From Treponema parvum (GTDB taxonomy: Bacteria; Spirochaetota; Spirochaetia; Treponematales; Treponemataceae): a stretch of DNA of 64,000 nucleotides. The translations under genes were made by a program, and so were the position numbers. Position 1 is the first letter of the stretch. Each line of letters begins with the position of its first letter. The DNA is taken from the NCBI RefSeq assembly GCF_017893965.1, contig NZ_CP054142.1:1488001-1552000 (forward strand), read 5' to 3'. A model generated the notes under the pieces. The model made no database searches. It saw only the letters and a program-made list of their open reading frames with translations, and had not been told where the DNA came from. Below are positions 61,522 to 64,000 of this stretch, piece after piece.

Positions 61522-62142
61522 ATGATGAATGAACGGATGAATTCTCTTGTTCCGTATGTCGTGGAACGCAGCGGAAACGGAGAGCGCACATATGACATTT
61601 TTTCACGACTCTTAAAGGACAGAATCATATTTGTAGACGGTGATATTAACGACGCCATGGCCGATCTGATTGTAGCGCAAATACTGTTTCTCGAATCCGA
61701 AAATCCCGAAAAAGACATAAGCATGTATATAAATTCTCCGGGAGGCTCGGTCACGGCCGGACTTGCAATATACGATACCATGCAATACGTAAGATGCGAT
61801 ATTCAGACGATATGCATGGGACAGGCGGCAAGCATGGCGGCAATCCTGCTTGCAGGCGGTTCCGAGGGAAAAAGGTTCGCACTACCCTCTTCACGTGTGA
61901 TGATCCACCAACCTTGGGGCGGAGTTCAAGGACAGGAAAGCGACATCGCAATTCAGGCTAAAGAGATCATAAGGTTAAAAAAGCTTACGATACAGTACTT
62001 TGCTGAAAAAACAAAAAAACCGGAAAAGAAAGTTGCAGCCGATATGGAAAGAGACTTTTACATGCCGGCAAAAGAAGCGCTCGAATACGGCATTATCGAC
62101 CACATTATGGAGGGAAGAAAAAAAGATGATAAGATTCGGTAA
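61522..62142 (+). CDS. clpP: ATP-dependent Clp protease proteolytic subunit ClpP
   Basis: Serine protease chamber that works with ClpX. The 206-residue protein has the catalytic Ser in [14 protein letters not shown], His in MIHQPWGG and Asp in the GIID region near the end (EYGIIDHIM). The start [20 protein letters not shown] is typical. Two ATGs (61522 and 61525) are possible. The gene overlaps clpX by 17 bp. Confidence 0.96.
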   Translation: MMNERMNSLVPYVVERSGNGERTYDIFSRLLKDRIIFVDGDINDAMADLIVAQILFLESENPEKDISMYINSPGGSVTAGLAIYDTMQYVRCDIQTICMGQAASMAAILLAGGSEGKRFALPSSRVMIHQPWGGVQGQESDIAIQAKEIIRLKKLTIQYFAEKTKKPEKKVAADMERDFYMPAKEALEYGIIDHIMEGRKKDDKIR

Positions 62143-63397
62143 TTCATCGTCCCAATATTGTTCTTTTTGCGGCAAACCCGCAGACGAAAAACGGAGATTA
62201 GTGGCGGCACCTGCAGGAAATATCTTTATATGCGATCAATGTACGGCCGTATGTCAGAGCGTCCTCGATCAGGAAGAGCGTTCAGTTTCTCCCATAGAGA
62301 TGAGCGAGGTTCCTTCTCCCAAAGAGTTTAAAAACTATTTGGACCAATATGTGGTCGGTCAGGACGATGCAAAAAAGATTCTTTCGGTGGCCGTATATAA
62401 TCATTACAAACGAATGTCCAAGTCCGCAAATAAAAAGCAGGAAAACGACATACAGATCGAAAAATCTAACGTTCTTTTAATAGGCCCTACCGGCAGCGGT
62501 AAAACTTTGCTTGCGAAGACTCTCGCCCAAAGGCTAAAGGTTCCTTTTGCCATAGCCGACGCTACGACGCTAACCGAGGCGGGTTATGTAGGCGAAGACG
62601 TCGAAAACGTGCTTTTAAAACTTATAAACGCTGCAGACGGTAACATAGCTTCAGCGGAGCGCGGAATCGTCTTTATCGACGAAATCGATAAAATTTCACG
62701 TAAAAGTGAAAACACATCCATAACGCGGGATGTTTCAGGCGAAGGCGTTCAGCAAGCCTTGCTTAAAATAATAGAAGGCACAAAGGCAAGCGTCCCTCCC
62801 CAAGGCGGGCGGAAACATCCCAATCAGGAAATGATTGAAATAGACACCACTAACATTCTTTTTATACTCGGGGGAGCATTTGTGGGGCTCGACAAAATCA
62901 TTGAACAGCGCATTTCCGAACATTCTATGGGATTCGGTTCAAATATAAACACGATGAGCGGAGAACAGCGCATGGCGCTGCTAAATCAAGTCTGTCCCGA
63001 CGATCTGGTAAAATTCGGTCTAATTCCGGAATTGATCGGACGCATGCCTATAATGGTCGCTTTAAAAGAACTCACGAAAGACGACTTGGTCGCAATTCTA
63101 ACCCAGCCTAAAAATGCCATTACGAAGCAGTTTAAGGCGTCATTCGCCATTGACGACGTTAACCTGTCTTTTACGGATGAGGCGATTGAAGAAATAGCGG
63201 ATATAGCGATAAAACAAAAGACGGGAGCCAGAGGACTGCGCACAATCGTCGAAAAAATCCTCATGGATTTTATGTTTGAAGTTCCGAGCATAAAAGGCAA
63301 AAAGAAGCTTGAAGTTACAAAGGCGATCGTGCGGCAGCAAAAGATTGACGACATAGCCTCTTTGCTGACCGAACAAAAAACCGCCCAAACCGCGTAA
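62126..63397 (+). CDS. clpX: ATP-dependent protease ATPase subunit ClpX
   Basis: AAA+ unfoldase that feeds substrates to ClpP. The ATG at 62126 follows GGAGGGAAG and gives 423 residues; longer in-frame starts lie inside clpP. The zinc domain has CSFCGK and CDQC, then Walker A GPTGSGKT, the pore-region GYVGEDVE, Walker B VFIDEIDK, and the [12 protein letters not shown] and TGARGLR motifs with sensor Arg. The start overlaps clpP, and both are cotranscribed. Confidence 0.96.
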   Translation: MIRFGNSSSQYCSFCGKPADEKRRLVAAPAGNIFICDQCTAVCQSVLDQEERSVSPIEMSEVPSPKEFKNYLDQYVVGQDDAKKILSVAVYNHYKRMSKSANKKQENDIQIEKSNVLLIGPTGSGKTLLAKTLAQRLKVPFAIADATTLTEAGYVGEDVENVLLKLINAADGNIASAERGIVFIDEIDKISRKSENTSITRDVSGEGVQQALLKIIEGTKASVPPQGGRKHPNQEMIEIDTTNILFILGGAFVGLDKIIEQRISEHSMGFGSNINTMSGEQRMALLNQVCPDDLVKFGLIPELIGRMPIMVALKELTKDDLVAILTQPKNAITKQFKASFAIDDVNLSFTDEAIEEIADIAIKQKTGARGLRTIVEKILMDFMFEVPSIKGKKKLEVTKAIVRQQKIDDIASLLTEQKTAQTA

Positions 63398-63401
63398 GCG
63401 C

Positions 63402-63956
63402 TTATTCCCAAAGGCGGCTGTCGGACGTGGAGATGGCGCTCGCGCCCGAGCGGAGAATCCTCGTAACATCGTCCCCGCTTCTTATAAGGCCGCCTGCTAT
63501 AATCGTCTTTTTGCTGCCTGCGATTTCATTGCATAAAATGGTAAGCGTTACGCCGGGCATCATTTCTATTATATCAACGGACGGATCCGAATCGATTTTT
63601 TCAAGAGATTCTATCGATTTTGAATCCAGCATAAAAACGCGAAGGACTGTTATAAAACCGAGCGTTTTGGCGTATTTCAAAAGACTTTGCTTTATGGAAA
63701 TTATTCCGTCGGCTTCGGTCATCTTATCGATATAGTCGACCGACGACCTGCTGCTTGAAAGCCCTTCGATCAAATCAAGATGAACGAAGACGGTTTTATT
63801 ATGTTCCTTCAACTTTCGCACATAGTCGGAAACGGTAAGAATAGTGCCGAATAAAAGAAAAACAACCTTACAATCGCTTTTCAAACATTTATTAAAAGTA
63901 TCCTCGTTTCTTACAGCCGTAATTATCTTTGAATCCGAAAAAAAATCCATCGCCAT
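63402..63956 (-). CDS. glpP: Glycerol-3-phosphate responsive antiterminator GlpP
   Basis: GlpP binds leader RNA of glycerol genes and prevents termination when glycerol-3-phosphate is present. The 184-residue protein shows the family pattern: VHLDLIEGLSSSRSSVDYID, DGIISIKQSLLKYAK, VLRVFMLDSKSIES and IEMMPGVTLTIL, ending in IAGGLIRSGDDVTRILRSGA. The fold is a phosphate-binding TIM barrel. It is convergent with clpX, ending 4 bp away. No glp genes are within the window. Confidence 0.9.
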   Translation of the reverse strand: MAMDFFSDSKIITAVRNEDTFNKCLKSDCKVVFLLFGTILTVSDYVRKLKEHNKTVFVHLDLIEGLSSSRSSVDYIDKMTEADGIISIKQSLLKYAKTLGFITVLRVFMLDSKSIESLEKIDSDPSVDIIEMMPGVTLTILCNEIAGSKKTIIAGGLIRSGDDVTRILRSGASAISTSDSRLWE

Positions 63957-64000
63957 GCCCCGCTTAAGTTTCCCTTATACAAACAGGCTATCATAGGATT

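Noticed and set aside
62000-62125. Longer ClpX N-terminus
   Set aside because: It lies inside clpP in another frame; the start at 62126 has GGAGGG and gives the normal zinc-domain start.

Overview
The window comes from a spirochaete, almost certainly an anaerobic, motile Treponema. The evidence is two tandem periplasmic-flagellin (FlaB) genes followed by flaG, fliD, a PilZ protein and tsaE-tsaB, and a second cluster csrA-fliW-flgL-flgK-flgN. The informational genes look spirochaetal, and deoxynucleotide synthesis here is by an oxygen-sensitive class III ribonucleotide reductase. It is not T. pallidum: it carries nrdD, a biotin ECF transporter and a LacI-controlled amino-sugar operon. No rRNA, prophage, insertion sequence or CRISPR array was found.

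Layout. 1-9.8 kb: recO, a pyrimidine nucleoside phosphorylase, recJ, an M23 peptidase, a small membrane protein, ligA, trmB and a lipoprotein (both strands). 9.8-18.3 kb: a large membrane protein translationally coupled to a giant reading frame in which DNA polymerase IV runs without a stop into an exported, outer-membrane-like protein of about 1,630 residues. 18.5-23.3 kb (minus strand): a TPR/NHL exported protein, a TPR protein, surE and a galactokinase-like gene. 23.3-27.3 kb: lnt, bioY-ecfA-ecfT and tRNA-Val. 27.5-28.5 kb: a Gfo/Idh oxidoreductase. 28.9-32.9 kb: the nrdR-nrdD, glycyl-radical/thioredoxin and nrdG cluster. 33.3-36.1 kb: tRNA-Met, argF, a secreted protein and a DHH phosphoesterase. 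36.1-43.5 kb (minus strand): a lacI-controlled amino-sugar operon. 44.4-46.3 kb: a sigma-like protein and rdgB. 46.5-58.8 kb: the two flagellar clusters. 59.1-59.9 kb: six tRNA genes. 60-63.4 kb: tig, clpP and clpX, then glpP on the minus strand.

The strongest observation is the split class III ribonucleotide reductase. NrdD (29329-31470) ends straight after its zinc site and has no glycyl-radical loop. The missing loop is in a separate 174-residue protein (31587-32111), fused to a thioredoxin-like CPNC domain, with its own promoter. Paired NrdR boxes sit on both the nrdR-nrdD promoter and this second promoter, so the two halves appear to be co-regulated. nrdG, encoding the activase, follows.

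Other notable points: (i) the DinB/outer-membrane-protein fusion, with an A-tract at the junction where a one-base shift would restore a normal DinB stop; (ii) a dispersed hairpin-rich element upstream of trmB, clpP, flgL and between duplicated tRNA-Gly genes, with compensatory stem changes between copies; (iii) a second dispersed repeat of about 71 bp at three places; (iv) a likely CsrA hairpin in the first flaB leader, with csrA-fliW 8 kb away; (v) an unfamiliar sigma-like protein with a long structured leader. All calls come from reading the sequence; nothing was checked against a database.
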